64,000 nucleotides of DNA, from assembly GCA_019417465.1 (NCBI GenBank), contig DXVF01000002.1:62001-126000 (forward strand). Reading direction: 5' to 3'. The notes beneath the pieces are model-generated. The model searched no databases, was not told where the DNA came from, and was given only the letters and a program-made list of their open reading frames with translations. The stretch comes from Clostridiales bacterium. Lineage in GTDB: Bacteria; Bacillota; Clostridia; TANB77; CAG-508. The translations under genes were made by a program, and so were the position numbers. Below are positions 16,951-26,149 of the stretch, in pieces. Positions within the stretch are counted from its first letter, which is position 1. Each line of letters begins with the position of its first letter.

Positions 16951-18357
16951 TTATATCCACATAGATAAAAATTTATCTTCTATTTCTCTACATTTTTCTG
17001 GACTAGTTACTAAATTTTTCATATATTCTTTCTCTATCTTAGAATTTTCTGCAATTAATAAATGAGCTTTATTAATTGCATTTATATATTCATCTTTTTC
17101 TTCTTTATCAAAATATGAAACTATATCTCTATCTTGCAACAAAATATTAGCCACTGCTTTACTTGTTCTTATATTTCCATCAATAAATGGATTTATTCTA
17201 ACCAAACGATAACTAATTCTTGTAACTTCTTTAACAAAATATCCATTTTCTAAATTTTCTCCTTCTTTTAATAGCTTTTTTATTGAAGAGCACAATCCTT
17301 TCATTGCTTGTTCTATATCTTCATGCTTCACAAATTTTATTTCATGATTATTTTTATCTATACTTATATCAATATTTCTATAACCTGTTTCTAGATTTAC
17401 ATATCTTTTATTATTTTCATACAAATTACTGCTTATACCTTTATTTATTTGTTTTATTTGTGCTTCAATTTTAGATTTTGTTAACTCTCTAAAATTCGTA
17501 GATAATATTAGTAATTGGGTTATAATATCATGATATATCTGTTTTATTTCATTTATCTGTTTATTAGGAGATTCTTTTTTTATTAGCATCTCATATGTAT
17601 CATTTGTCATAGAATTTACTAAATTATTGAAGGTAACATACTTTCTTCCTAATATTTGTAAATCTGTATCTTTAATTGCATTTTTTATAATTTCATTTTT
17701 AAAATATCTATTTTCCATTATATTTTTTAATATATAATTTGCTGTATTATCAATTTTTTCTTCTCCCATGCTAGATATTTCTCTTATTATTTTCTTATAT
17801 TCTTCAACTAATTCATTAGTATCTTTTCTTTTTCCAAAATTTTTGTCAAAAAATGCTCCTACTTTATCTCTTCCAGATAAAGTTCTATCACTATGTATTA
17901 AATTCTTAATATATGGATTTATTATTTGTTCTAATACTCTTTCTTTTATATTATCATCATCACAGCCTAATATATATTTAAAGTCTTTTTCAAAAGGTTC
18001 GTCAATTTGTATATCGAACTTTTCAAAATCTTTATCATAACTTTTAGTAAATTTTAATTTTATGAAAGGTCCAATAATTTCATCTTTTGTTAAAACAGAT
18101 AGTACTAATTCTTCTTGTAATTCATTCATATCACTTAAAAATGTCATTATAACATTTCTTATTTTTATTATGTCTGCATTACTTTCTTCTTTTTGTAAAG
18201 AACCATTTCTATCAGCCATACTACATCTACATTCATTTAAAATAATTGATATTATTTTTTGAATATCTCTATCAGGGCTATTAAAGACCTTATCTTTGTC
18301 TAATCCTGTTCCATTCTTTAGTAATTTTAAAATATCATTAGCAGTATTTCTAATCAT
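16951..18357 (-). CDS. Fic-fold-like protein with degenerate catalytic motif
   Basis: 468 aa. Near residue 400 is RINPFIDGNIRTSKAVANIL, which aligns with the Fic motif HPFxxGNGRxxR but has Asn for the catalytic His, Ile for the second Gly and Lys for the last Arg. Flanking helices (SYRLVRINPF; HLLIAENSK) also resemble the Fic fold. The first 330 residues are charged, helical and unknown to me. Fic enzymes transfer AMP or other nucleotides to proteins; this one should be inactive in that reaction and may be a binding scaffold. The ATG overlaps the end of the frameshifted rdgB by 8 bases, so they are probably co-expressed. Confidence 0.6.
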   Translation of the reverse strand: MIRNTANDILKLLKNGTGLDKDKVFNSPDRDIQKIISIILNECRCSMADRNGSLQKEESNADIIKIRNVIMTFLSDMNELQEELVLSVLTKDEIIGPFIKLKFTKSYDKDFEKFDIQIDEPFEKDFKYILGCDDDNIKERVLEQIINPYIKNLIHSDRTLSGRDKVGAFFDKNFGKRKDTNELVEEYKKIIREISSMGEEKIDNTANYILKNIMENRYFKNEIIKNAIKDTDLQILGRKYVTFNNLVNSMTNDTYEMLIKKESPNKQINEIKQIYHDIITQLLILSTNFRELTKSKIEAQIKQINKGISSNLYENNKRYVNLETGYRNIDISIDKNNHEIKFVKHEDIEQAMKGLCSSIKKLLKEGENLENGYFVKEVTRISYRLVRINPFIDGNIRTSKAVANILLQDRDIVSYFDKEEKDEYINAINKAHLLIAENSKIEKEYMKNLVTSPEKCREIEDKFLSMWI

Positions 18358-18968
18358 ATTCTTTTTTCTCCTTTATCTTTTGAATCATTTGCATTAAAGC
18401 CTTTTCTCTATGAGTATCTCCGAAGTTCTTGCGGTGATAATTCATTTAATGTTTTATCAAAGCCATCTGGTATAAATATTGGTCCATATGTTAACTTTCC
18501 AAGTTCCGAAGGCTTTAATGCTATTTTTCCTTTTGTTTCTCCTCTACATACTAATTTTTCATTATTGGGTAAAATTACTGTTAATACGCAAACAAATTCA
18601 GCAGTTCTATTTGAGTCTTTAACCTCTTTCATCTCATTTAATATTTTATTTATTTTATCCAATTGAGTACTATTTTCACCTGCATATCTTGCACTATAGA
18701 TTCCTGGATTTCCTTCCAATGCATCTATACATAATCCTGCATCATCTGTCATAATAATTTCATTTATATTGTTTTTATTGCAAAACTCTTTTATTGCTAT
18801 TGCCTTTATTAGAGAATTTTCTTCAAAAGTTGTTCCATTTTCTTCAATATGTTCGTTAAATTTAATATCTTTTAAAGAAATTATTTCTATGTTAGATTTT
18901 TTGTATTCTAAAAATTCTTTTACTTGCTCTATTTTTTTCTCATTCGATGTTCCATATATTATTTTCAT
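18350..18968 (-). CDS. rdgB: XTP/dITP pyrophosphatase, read through one +1 frameshift at CGG
   Basis: Removes non-canonical purine triphosphates (XTP, dITP, ITP) from the pool. I choose ATG at 18968 (KIIYGTSNEKKIEQVKEFL), preceded by GGAGAAATT. Motifs: TDDAGLCIDALEGNPGIYSA near residue 68, RTAEFVCVLTVI, GETKGKIA and TYGPIFIPDGFDKTLNEL. The frame stops just after the in-frame CGG at 18420-18422. Skipping C gives SPQELGDTHREKALMQMI, the C-terminal helix with its conserved HR. Total 205 aa, normal for RdgB. The shifted frame ends in TAG at 18350, overlapping the ATG of the next gene. Confidence 0.91.
18420..18422 (-). other. +1 frameshift site (rdgB)
   Basis: In-frame GAA CTT CGG A. Without the shift TAG follows three codons later; with it the conserved HRxKAL terminal helix is made. 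Confidence 0.88.
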
Positions 18969-19213
18969 ATATAAATTTCTCCTTTTTTTAAATTTGCCAA
19001 GATTAAACATATTATTATTGTGATATAATTTTCTTTTGACTCTCGTTATATCTTTCACTATACACATCTGTTTTTAATTACTAATTCAGAACCTTCGACT
19101 CTTAATTTTCCATACTCTTTTCTTTTTCACTTAATTTTCCACTTCGTTTTTCATAATTATATATTATATTATATAAAAATACAAACAAAAAATTAATTAT
19201 ATAAAAAAATATA

Positions 19214-19245
19214 TAAAGAATAGCCTTTCAAAAGCCATTCTTTAC
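19214..19245 (-). terminator. Terminator of trxA
   Basis: On the minus strand AAAGAATGGCTTT and AAAGGCTATTCTTT form a hairpin followed by TATATATTTTTTT. It closes the trxB-trxA transcript. Confidence 0.72.
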
Positions 19246-19285
19246 AAAAACTTATTAATTTAAAACAACCTTTATAAATTACAAA

Positions 19286-19597
19286 TTATTTCAATAATTT
19301 TGTAATATTTTCTTTTTCCTGCACCCCAACTGTCATATCAGCTACTTTTCCATTTTTAAATACTAAAAAGGTTGGGATACTCATCACTCCATATTTTACT
19401 GCTAGTTCTTGTTCTTCATCAATATTTACTTTACATACCTTTACTTCTTTTTGCATCTCATTTGCAATATCTTCTACAGTTTGAGACATCATTTTACATG
19501 GCATACACCAACTAGCCCAAAAATCTACCAATACTGGTTTATCTGATTTTATAACTTCCTCTTCAAAATTATCACTTGTTATTTTTAAAACACTCAT
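19286..19597 (-). CDS. trxA: Thioredoxin
   Basis: 103 aa from the ATG at 19597 (MSVLKITSDNF), preceded by GAGGTAGAG; an upstream start at 19645 would add 16 residues not seen in thioredoxins. The active site is FWASWCMPCKMMS, with Met in place of the usual Gly (WCMPC). VKYGVMSIPTFLVFKNG contains the cis-proline. General protein disulfide reductant, recycled by TrxB, whose gene lies directly upstream, so the two form a redox operon. Confidence 0.93.
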   Translation of the reverse strand: MSVLKITSDNFEEEVIKSDKPVLVDFWASWCMPCKMMSQTVEDIANEMQKEVKVCKVNIDEEQELAVKYGVMSIPTFLVFKNGKVADMTVGVQEKENITKLLK

Positions 19598-19732
19598 GCT
19601 CTCTACCTCGTATAATAAATTAAAATTATACTTACCTTTCTCCATTAATTTTTTATTTTTGGTCTAATGGAACCATTTTTCTACTCTTTATTTTAGAGTT
19701 TTAACTATTTTACACTAATTTTAACTTTTAAT

Positions 19733-20592
19733 CTATACTATATTTTTTACATCATTTATAACTGCTAAGCCTGCTACCGTTCCTTCATAAACTGCTTTTG
19801 AAATCTGAAGCAAACCACCTGTACAATCACCACATGCATATAATCCTTTAACTGATGTCTGCATTTTTTCATTTACTTTTATATTATTACTTTCAGTTAT
19901 TGCACCAATCTTTTTTGCTAAATCTGTACTAGAAGCTGTTCCTACTGCAATAAATATACCACTCACTTCTAATTTTGTATTATCAGAAAATTCTATTTCT
20001 TCTACTTTATCTATTCCTCTTACTTGTTTTATAGTTTTTTCATTTATATCTATATTTATGTCTCTATTTTCTACTGCTTTCTCTCCATTAGTTACTAATA
20101 AAACAGATTTTGCTACTGGTAACAATTGCTTTACTTCATGAATTGCATAATTACCACTTCCTAATACTGCAACATTTTTATTTTTATAAAAAAATGCATC
20201 GCAAATTGCACAATAACTAACCCCTTTTCCTTCAAATTCCTTTATTCCTTTAATTTTAGGAGTAATACGTGGTTTTCCTGTTGCAAGTATTACACTTTTG
20301 GATTCAAACTCTCCATTAACAGTTTCAACTACAAAACTTTCATCCTTATAAATACCGAATAACTTCATCTTGGACTATTTCTATCCCTAATTCTTTTGCT
20401 TGTTTTATTCCTATATCGTGTAATTCTTTTCCATTTATTCTCTCTATTCCATAATAATTTTCTATTTCTTCTGCCTTATCTAGAGCTCCATATCCTTTAG
20501 CTATAATTAATACATTTAAATTTGCTCTTTTCATATAAATTCCTGCTGTTGTTCCGAGCTGGTCCACTACCAATAACTATTGCATCATACAT
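19733..20592 (-). CDS. trxB: Thioredoxin reductase-like flavoprotein, read through two +1 frameshifts at CGG
   Basis: Start at ATG 20592 (MYDAIVIGSGPA). The first in-frame CGG (20554-20556) lies within the FAD-binding GxGxxG region; skipping C gives GSGPAGTTAGIYMKRANLNV. The second (20355-20357) gives IVQDEVIGIYKDESF. The remainder has the redox CAICDAF (CxxC), the NAD(P)H site VLGSGNYAIHEVKQL and the FAD motif YACGDCTGG. 285 aa, slightly short for TrxB (about 300-310). It sits just upstream of trxA. Both shifts are needed for any functional enzyme, since the first is at residue 13. Confidence 0.9.
20355..20357 (-). other. +1 frameshift site 2 (trxB)
   Basis: In-frame GTT ATT CGG T. The only one of the 14 sites followed by T, giving GGT. 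Without the shift TAA follows two codons later. Confidence 0.88.
20554..20556 (-). other. +1 frameshift site 1 (trxB)
   Basis: In-frame CCA GCT CGG A. Skipping C at 20556 restores the third glycine of the FAD dinucleotide-binding motif. Confidence 0.9.
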
Positions 20593-20601
20593 AAAAACCC
20601 C

Positions 20602-21489
20602 CTATAATATATCATAAAGATTCTTAAATTGATATCCTTGATTTCTTAAGTAATTTATTACTTCTAATAAAGTTTCATAAGTTAAAATTTTATCACTTCC
20701 ATCATGCATTAATATAACTACACTATTTTTTGTTCCCACTGTTTCTGTAATATTTTTCATTATATCTTCTCTTGTAACACTACCAAACGAGTCATTACTA
20801 AGAGCATCCCAATCTAAATAAGCTATATTATTTTGTTTTAAGACTTCTTTTGCATCATTCTTAATTTGATGATATTTTCCACCTACAGAACCTCCAGGAA
20901 ATCTAAATACTCTTGAATTATAGTCTGGATTATTTAATGCATTTTTTATACATTGTTCTGTTTTATTATATTCATCTAATATTGAATCAATGCTAGTATA
21001 AATACTACTATATACATGTGAATACCCATGATTTGCTATATAATGCCCTTCTTCAAATATCCTATTTACTATTTCCGGATTTTGTTCTACTCTGTTTCCT
21101 AATACAAAAAATGTAGCTTTTATATTTTCTTGCTTTAGTAAATCTAGTATCAACGGAGTTACAGACTTAGATGGCCCATCATCAAAAGTTAAAAACACTC
21201 TTTTTTCTGAATCGCTTGAATATATATTATTTATAGCTTCTAATTGTTCAATAGTTAATGGCTCTTTATTCTTATTTCTGTTTTTATCTTCCATATCTTT
21301 TTTTATTTTTAAAATATCATCTATATTCACATTTGCCATTTTTACCACTTCTATACTTTTATTATTGGCAATATTTATTTTATTAATTCCTATTATAAGG
21401 AATATGACTAAGAAAATAAAAATTATTAATAATATTACTAGTAATTTTTTCTGCTTATTTTTTTGTTTTGTAACAATTAAATCATACAT
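20602..21489 (-). CDS. Membrane-anchored polysaccharide deacetylase
   Basis: 295 aa. N-terminal membrane anchor (residues 15-37), a short linker, then a NodB-homology domain: RVFLTFDDGPSKSVTP with the catalytic Asp pair near 100, NHGYSHVYSS with the zinc-binding HxxxH near 152, RFPGGSVGGKY, and VVILMHDGSD with the last His. Such enzymes remove acetyl groups from peptidoglycan N-acetylglucosamine or muramic acid and occur as PdaA-like proteins in spore formers. It is single, 10 bases beyond trxB's start on the same strand, so it may lead into the trx operon. Confidence 0.9.
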   Translation of the reverse strand: MYDLIVTKQKNKQKKLLVILLIIFIFLVIFLIIGINKINIANNKSIEVVKMANVNIDDILKIKKDMEDKNRNKNKEPLTIEQLEAINNIYSSDSEKRVFLTFDDGPSKSVTPLILDLLKQENIKATFFVLGNRVEQNPEIVNRIFEEGHYIANHGYSHVYSSIYTSIDSILDEYNKTEQCIKNALNNPDYNSRVFRFPGGSVGGKYHQIKNDAKEVLKQNNIAYLDWDALSNDSFGSVTREDIMKNITETVGTKNSVVILMHDGSDKILTYETLLEVINYLRNQGYQFKNLYDIL

Positions 21490-21595
21490 AAAACATCACC
21501 TTATTCCTTGTTCAATTATATAACATTATGTTGAATTTTGATAGTGTTTATTTTATTTTTTTATAATTCTGATTCATAACTTCACTAATATAAAG

Positions 21596-21637
21596 AAAAA
21601 AGTATCTAGTTTAATTTTATACCTAGGATACTTTTTT
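21596..21637. terminator. Terminator after the HD gene
   Basis: AAAAAAGTATCTAG and CTAGGATACTTTTTT are inverted with a short loop and U-runs on both strands. Confidence 0.78.
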
Positions 21638-21746
21638 GAAATTTTATGTTTATTTAATTATTTTTTGAACCTCTGTTCTTTTACAATATTGTAAGTTAGT
21701 TACATATACTGAATTATAATATAAATTTATTTTTTATTATAATTTC

Positions 21747-22610
21747 CTATCTCTTTAATTCTAACTCTTCTATTTCTTCTAAATTATTATTTTTTTCCAT
21801 ATCTTTATTTTGGATAATATATTTGAACAATTCTTTTACTATTCTTGTAGGTATATCTTTTTCAACTTTACGTTTTCCATTATTTTTAATTTTATAATCA
21901 TGCCTCATAAATTGTAACGTCTTTGCTGCATCATTTTGAACTGTTGGTACTTCTGGATAATTTTCACTTAATACATATTTTGCATATGCTTGATTTATTC
22001 TTCTAGCAAATTCAATAATTGTAGTATTTTTAGCAGTATCTGTTCTTAACAATTGTGGATTTAAACTATTTTTAGCTGATGCTTCTGAGGAAAAACGTGC
22101 CCTATCTAATGCATCAGCATCTTTTAATATAGCACAAATTTGCTTTATCTTTTCAATATTTTTAAAATCACTTATATCATATTCGAAACATAGCATCTTT
22201 AAATTTTTTTCATCAATTTTACCTTGTTCAGCTTCATCAACAACATGATATGCTATTGCTGTTTGAACAATTCCTATATCTTCGGGTGTTATTCCAAATG
22301 GATTTATTTTATTTTTTCTAAAATATTTTCCAGCAACTTCTGCACTTAATTTTCCATGTTCTCCATTATCTCTATCCTTTTCTCTTCCTGAATCATGAAA
22401 AGCAGCTGCAGCTAATAATATTTTCATTTGCATTTCGTTTAAATTTTCTTGTATCGCGATAATTTGTGAAAAAAGCATTACCTTTTGAATATGTCCTATC
22501 TTATGTTGATAACCAAGTTCAGGGGTAACCTTTTTATAATAATTGCTTTCCGAAATTGAATCAAAAGCTCTTAAAAAAATCCCTTGTTTATCTAAAAATT
22601 CATAATTCAT
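21747..22610 (-). CDS. HD-domain phosphohydrolase
   Basis: 287 aa. HD motif HKIGHIQKVMLFSQII followed by AAAAFHDSGREKDRDNGEHG (His-Asp near residue 72), then VQTAIAYHVVDEAEQGK and ILKDADALDRARF (second Asp). This is the metal-dependent phosphohydrolase fold; substrates in the family are nucleotides or phosphate esters and cannot be assigned here. It follows the MYG1-like gene with a 17-base gap and a good binding site, so the two, plus the unknown gene at 23576, probably form one operon. Confidence 0.8.
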   Translation of the reverse strand: MNYEFLDKQGIFLRAFDSISESNYYKKVTPELGYQHKIGHIQKVMLFSQIIAIQENLNEMQMKILLAAAAFHDSGREKDRDNGEHGKLSAEVAGKYFRKNKINPFGITPEDIGIVQTAIAYHVVDEAEQGKIDEKNLKMLCFEYDISDFKNIEKIKQICAILKDADALDRARFSSEASAKNSLNPQLLRTDTAKNTTIIEFARRINQAYAKYVLSENYPEVPTVQNDAAKTLQFMRHDYKIKNNGKRKVEKDIPTRIVKELFKYIIQNKDMEKNNNLEEIEELELKR

Positions 22611-22627
22611 ATAACAACCTCCTAAAA

Positions 22628-23516
22628 TTATAATTCATTATATTTAGCAAGTTTTATTGCACTATCTAATTTTTTTGTACAACATAATTTTCCATGATTA
22701 TCTACATATATTAAATCATCTATACCAGTTAAGTCTATACATTTTTCTATATTTTCAGCTTTAACTATACAATCTTTAAACTTATATTTTTCAGTTACCG
22801 CTCTAACTTCATATCCTTCTCTTCTCGATTTAAAAATAATATATTTTATTTTGTCATCATTATAGAGTTTCATTGCTCTTCTATATGGCATTTCCTTATC
22901 TAATATCAAAAAGCATTCTTTACATCCTTCTATTTTTTTTCGAATTATTTCTGTTGCCTTAACCTCTGCAATTGCATTTTTCATATAAACTTCCCAAAAG
23001 CCATCTGCTAATTTTAATGCATTTGTAAAAGCCTCATCTTCAGATATTTCTTCATTCCACTCTGGATTACATAACTTCACAAAATCAGGAGATATCTTAC
23101 TTTCTAAATATTCCATTTGCAAGTTATCAGTTGCATCTATATATTGTATTAATTCTTTATCTATATATTCAAATGTATCATCTATGTTTTCAATATTAAG
23201 CTTTTCTAAATATTTTCTACCAAATTTTTTCCAAAGTAAACCAATTGATGAATAATAAATACCATTTTCTCTTTGTCCATTTTTATTCTTCTGATGGTGG
23301 TCAAATTCTCCGCAATCCAATATCATAAACAATTTTATTTTCTACATTTTTATTTTTTACAGTAGGTGTTCTTAATAAAACCACATTACTTACAATTTTA
23401 CTTATAAATATAGTAGATATTACATCGTCCACATGAAATCTCCCCGAATGTGTTACACAATTGGCTTCATCCAATTTATCAGTTAATTTTACATTATTAT
23501 ATTTAATAAAATTCAT
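22628..23516 (-). CDS. MYG1-like (DHH-type) protein, read through one +1 frameshift at CGG
   Basis: Start ATG 23516 (MNFIKYNNVKL), preceded by GGAGGAAAA. The first part has VTHSGRFHVDDVISTI, the metal-binding FHxDD of MYG1/UPF0160 proteins (exonuclease-like, DHH superfamily). The frame breaks at the in-frame CGG at 23310-23312. Skipping C gives VYDIGLGEFDHHQKNK, the second conserved motif (DHH). The rest includes YSSIGLLWKKFGR and RREGYEVRAV. Total 295 aa, near the family's usual length. Metazoan MYG1 is a 3'-5' RNA exonuclease; the bacterial role is unknown. Both active-site motifs are only joined if the shift occurs. Confidence 0.87.
23310..23312 (-). other. +1 frameshift site (MYG1-like)
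   Basis: In-frame GGA TTG CGG A. Skipping C at 23312 joins the FHVDD half to the DHH half of the active site. Confidence 0.88.
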
Positions 23517-23575
23517 ATTTTTTCCTCCATCACTAATTATATTCCTATTCAAAATTATTCTCAAGAGCTGAGGTT

Positions 23576-24664
23576 TTATCTCTCATATTCTTCTGTTTTC
23601 ATTAATGTACTTTTATTTTTCACATATTGATTTTCTTCACTTTTCGTTCTTTTAATTTTAAATCTAGGAAGAATTGGTGTTAGTTCTACATATGACAATC
23701 TATCTGGTGAAATTGATTTTTTACAACAATAATTCTTTCCATAATCAACTTTTCCAAGAATAATATCTTCAAATAATAAATTCATTCCTTCATCACTTAA
23801 ATATTGCTCTATTTTAACATCATCATTTATCCCAACTTCACTTACTGGAATAAACATCAAGCACGGAACAGTATCTTTATATTTATTCCAACATTTATTG
23901 AAAAATTTAACTATACTCTTTGCATCTTCCTTTGACATTTTTTTATTTGTAACTAGCCATAAAACAGCTTCTAAAGCTGTTTCATAATCCCTATTAGCAT
24001 ATCCATTTCTTTTTTCTTCTGGAATATTATCAAAATATATATAACTTTTCCCACATAAATATCCAAACCATTGAGGTGAATTTGCATATCCCATAGAATG
24101 AATTGGAAATCCGTCAAAAAACCATCCAGTTTTATTTTCTAAAATATCCGTTGCTCCATGTCCTAGTGGACTATATAAACCATTTGGATCGTATTTTCTA
24201 TATAACCACTCTACATATAATAATTCTTTTTTCTCTTCATTACTTGCCATATTATCTTTTAAGCCATTCAGCATTTTTGATTGAACCGATTTACTATTTG
24301 CAGCATGAAATACATACCCATCTTTCTTAAAATTTTTATAGGCAAATTTTATAATTTCCTCTCTTTTTTGTTCAATTTCTGCCTCTGAAATTCCTAATTC
24401 TATTGCTATTTTCTTTTTTAAAAATTTAATTTCTTCATTTCTATTATGTAATAACATATACTTTTCTATATCCGTTGTGTTTCTGAATAGAATACAAAAA
24501 CCAATAAATTTGCAAAACTGTACTCTAACATCTCTGACTTTGTCCTTACTTTTATCCTTCCCCTCTGTGCAAAGAAACCTTACAACTGGATTTTTTAAAC
24601 CTTCACATATAATTTTCCCAATATCATTTTCTTCAGTTATGTTATTTTCATAATCAAATACCAT
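23576..24664 (-). CDS. Unrecognised soluble protein
   Basis: 362 aa from ATG 24664 (MVFDYENN), chosen because GAGGT lies five bases upstream; a TTG start at 24694 is the alternative. I do not recognise the family. It is soluble, charged at the N-terminus, with aromatic patches (GWFFDGFPIHSMGYANSPQW, GYLCGKSYIYFDNI) and a conserved-looking HAANSKSVQSKML segment. No membrane helix, P-loop or nuclease motif is visible. It lies 60 bases upstream of the MYG1-like gene with a 5' start of the same cluster, so a shared pathway with the MYG1-like and HD genes is possible. Confidence 0.6.
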   Translation of the reverse strand: MVFDYENNITEENDIGKIICEGLKNPVVRFLCTEGKDKSKDKVRDVRVQFCKFIGFCILFRNTTDIEKYMLLHNRNEEIKFLKKKIAIELGISEAEIEQKREEIIKFAYKNFKKDGYVFHAANSKSVQSKMLNGLKDNMASNEEKKELLYVEWLYRKYDPNGLYSPLGHGATDILENKTGWFFDGFPIHSMGYANSPQWFGYLCGKSYIYFDNIPEEKRNGYANRDYETALEAVLWLVTNKKMSKEDAKSIVKFFNKCWNKYKDTVPCLMFIPVSEVGINDDVKIEQYLSDEGMNLLFEDIILGKVDYGKNYCCKKSISPDRLSYVELTPILPRFKIKRTKSEENQYVKNKSTLMKTEEYER

Positions 24665-24708
24665 ATTTACCTCTTCTATTTTTTTACTTTTCAAAATTTA
24701 TTTTTTTA

Positions 24709-24744
24709 CAAAAGGCAATGAAAATTTTTCATTGCCTTTTCCTT
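24709..24744 (-). terminator. Terminator of the phosphotransferase gene
   Basis: AAAGGCAATGAAA and TTTCATTGCCTTT form a perfect hairpin just after the stop codon, followed by TTTTGT on the minus strand. Confidence 0.85.
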
Positions 24745-25641
24745 TTAATGTAAATTATTCAAATATCTCTCTAACCAATTTGACATTTTTAATGTTCGTG
24801 GATTCTTTCTTTGAGCACTCGTATCTGCGTCCATAATATATTTATCATCAGAATTTCTAAAAGTGTTATCATTTATTGCCCTCCGAACACTTCTCAAAGA
24901 GTAATACACATCATAAAAATTCCACATATCAACAATTGTTGCTGAAATAGCTCTAGCACTAGAATATCCATCTAAAAATGCAGATACATCTTCAAAATTA
25001 TAACCTCTAATGTTTTTTAAGACACTCAACATTTTATAGACATCTAAGATTGAGTCACCAATCATAAAATTTTCAAAGTCAACCAAATAATATTTCTCTT
25101 CCAATTCGCTAAAAATAATATTTGCTGGTCTGAAGTCTCCATGTACATATGTAAAATGCAAGTCTTTAAAAATACTTTTGCACTCTTTTTCAACAAATGT
25201 AATGCTGTCAATAAAGTCCTCTTCGTATGGTGCAAGCTTTTGTCTAATTTCTAGCATATCTGATAATATAGTAATTATCCACGAATTTTCATTATTAGTG
25301 CTACTAACATTGATATTATGAAAATCCCCTATTAACTTTCCTATATCATACAATTGTTTCTTTGATAAATGCATAGTATACTCATTTAATGTAATACCTA
25401 CAATATAGTTTTCAACTATTATGTTTTTTTCAGGACATACATATTTTATAGTTGGCACATTTATTAACGTATTGCTCATAATTTGTAACCCTACTAAGCA
25501 CTTTTCTAACCGCTGTCTACTACTAAAAGACTTTATGATATGATTTTTGAATAATCGTACATCATTGCTGTAAGAATTAAAACATATCAAATCATTCTTA
25601 TCTTTGAAGTAGTCGTTAATTAAGTCTAAATAATTCTCCAT
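24745..25641 (-). CDS. APH-family phosphotransferase, probably acquired
   Basis: 298 aa. The APH/choline-kinase-like catalytic core is visible: TYVHGDFRPANIIFS (Brenner HGDxxxxN) near residue 163 and YYLVDFENFMIGD (DFE in place of DFG-like) near 185. Substrates in the family include aminoglycosides, homoserine and sugars. It is the only gene in the window with ordinary in-frame CGG codons (codon 44, CAG CGG TTA; codon 253, GTT CGG AGG) where the +1 frame hits a stop at once or three codons later. Base composition is also higher in GC than its neighbours. With its own perfect promoter and terminator, it looks like a recent transfer. If CGG is unassigned in this host, it would not yield full-length protein. 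Confidence 0.8.
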   Translation of the reverse strand: MENYLDLINDYFKDKNDLICFNSYSNDVRLFKNHIIKSFSSRQRLEKCLVGLQIMSNTLINVPTIKYVCPEKNIIVENYIVGITLNEYTMHLSKKQLYDIGKLIGDFHNINVSSTNNENSWIITILSDMLEIRQKLAPYEEDFIDSITFVEKECKSIFKDLHFTYVHGDFRPANIIFSELEEKYYLVDFENFMIGDSILDVYKMLSVLKNIRGYNFEDVSAFLDGYSSARAISATIVDMWNFYDVYYSLRSVRRAINDNTFRNSDDKYIMDADTSAQRKNPRTLKMSNWLERYLNNLH

Positions 25642-25683
25642 GTAAATTCCTCCTTAATAGTGTAAAAAAATTTTTATACGAGA

Positions 25684-25712
25684 ATTATATCATTTTATGT
25701 AAACGATGTCAA
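25684..25712 (-). promoter_or_regulatory. Consensus sigma-A promoter of the phosphotransferase gene
   Basis: TTGACA (25712-25707), exactly 17 bases, then TATAAT (25689-25684), both perfect matches. It lies 43 bases above the ATG. The remaining gap to 26150 is AT-rich and shows only the hairpin at 25968. Confidence 0.88.
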
Positions 25713-25967
25713 GTTTTACCTTTATTCGTTAACATAAAATAATTTTCGTGATTCATAAAAATAAACCACCAGTCATATTATTTGTTTAATGACTAATAGT
25801 TTAAATTTGATACTTTTAATCGAAAAAATAGAATATATATTCTTTTGCATTATTACTATTTTGTTAAAGAAATTATATCATAAACTGTGATTTATTAATA
25901 AATAAGCTGATTTCTAGATTTATTTACAATTTATATATATTTACTTTATCCATTTTTGCCACAAAGT

Positions 25968-26012
25968 AAAACCATTTAGATGGTTTATAAATCTAAACGG
26001 TTTTATTTTATT
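25968..26012 (-). terminator. Terminator of the P-type ATPase gene
   Basis: AAAACCGTTTAGA and TCTAAATGGTTTTA pair on the minus strand about 140 bases past the ATPase stop. The U-run is short. The rest of 25713-26149 contains no gene I can see. Confidence 0.6.
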
Positions 26013-26149
26013 ATTATTACAAATATAAGAATACAATTTTTAGTGCTTAAGTTAACTACTGTTAATACTTTTTACAATCTACCAAATAGTTTTTCTACTA
26101 TTATTTAGTATACATGTGTTAAATCAATACAATTTTAATACTTTAAACA

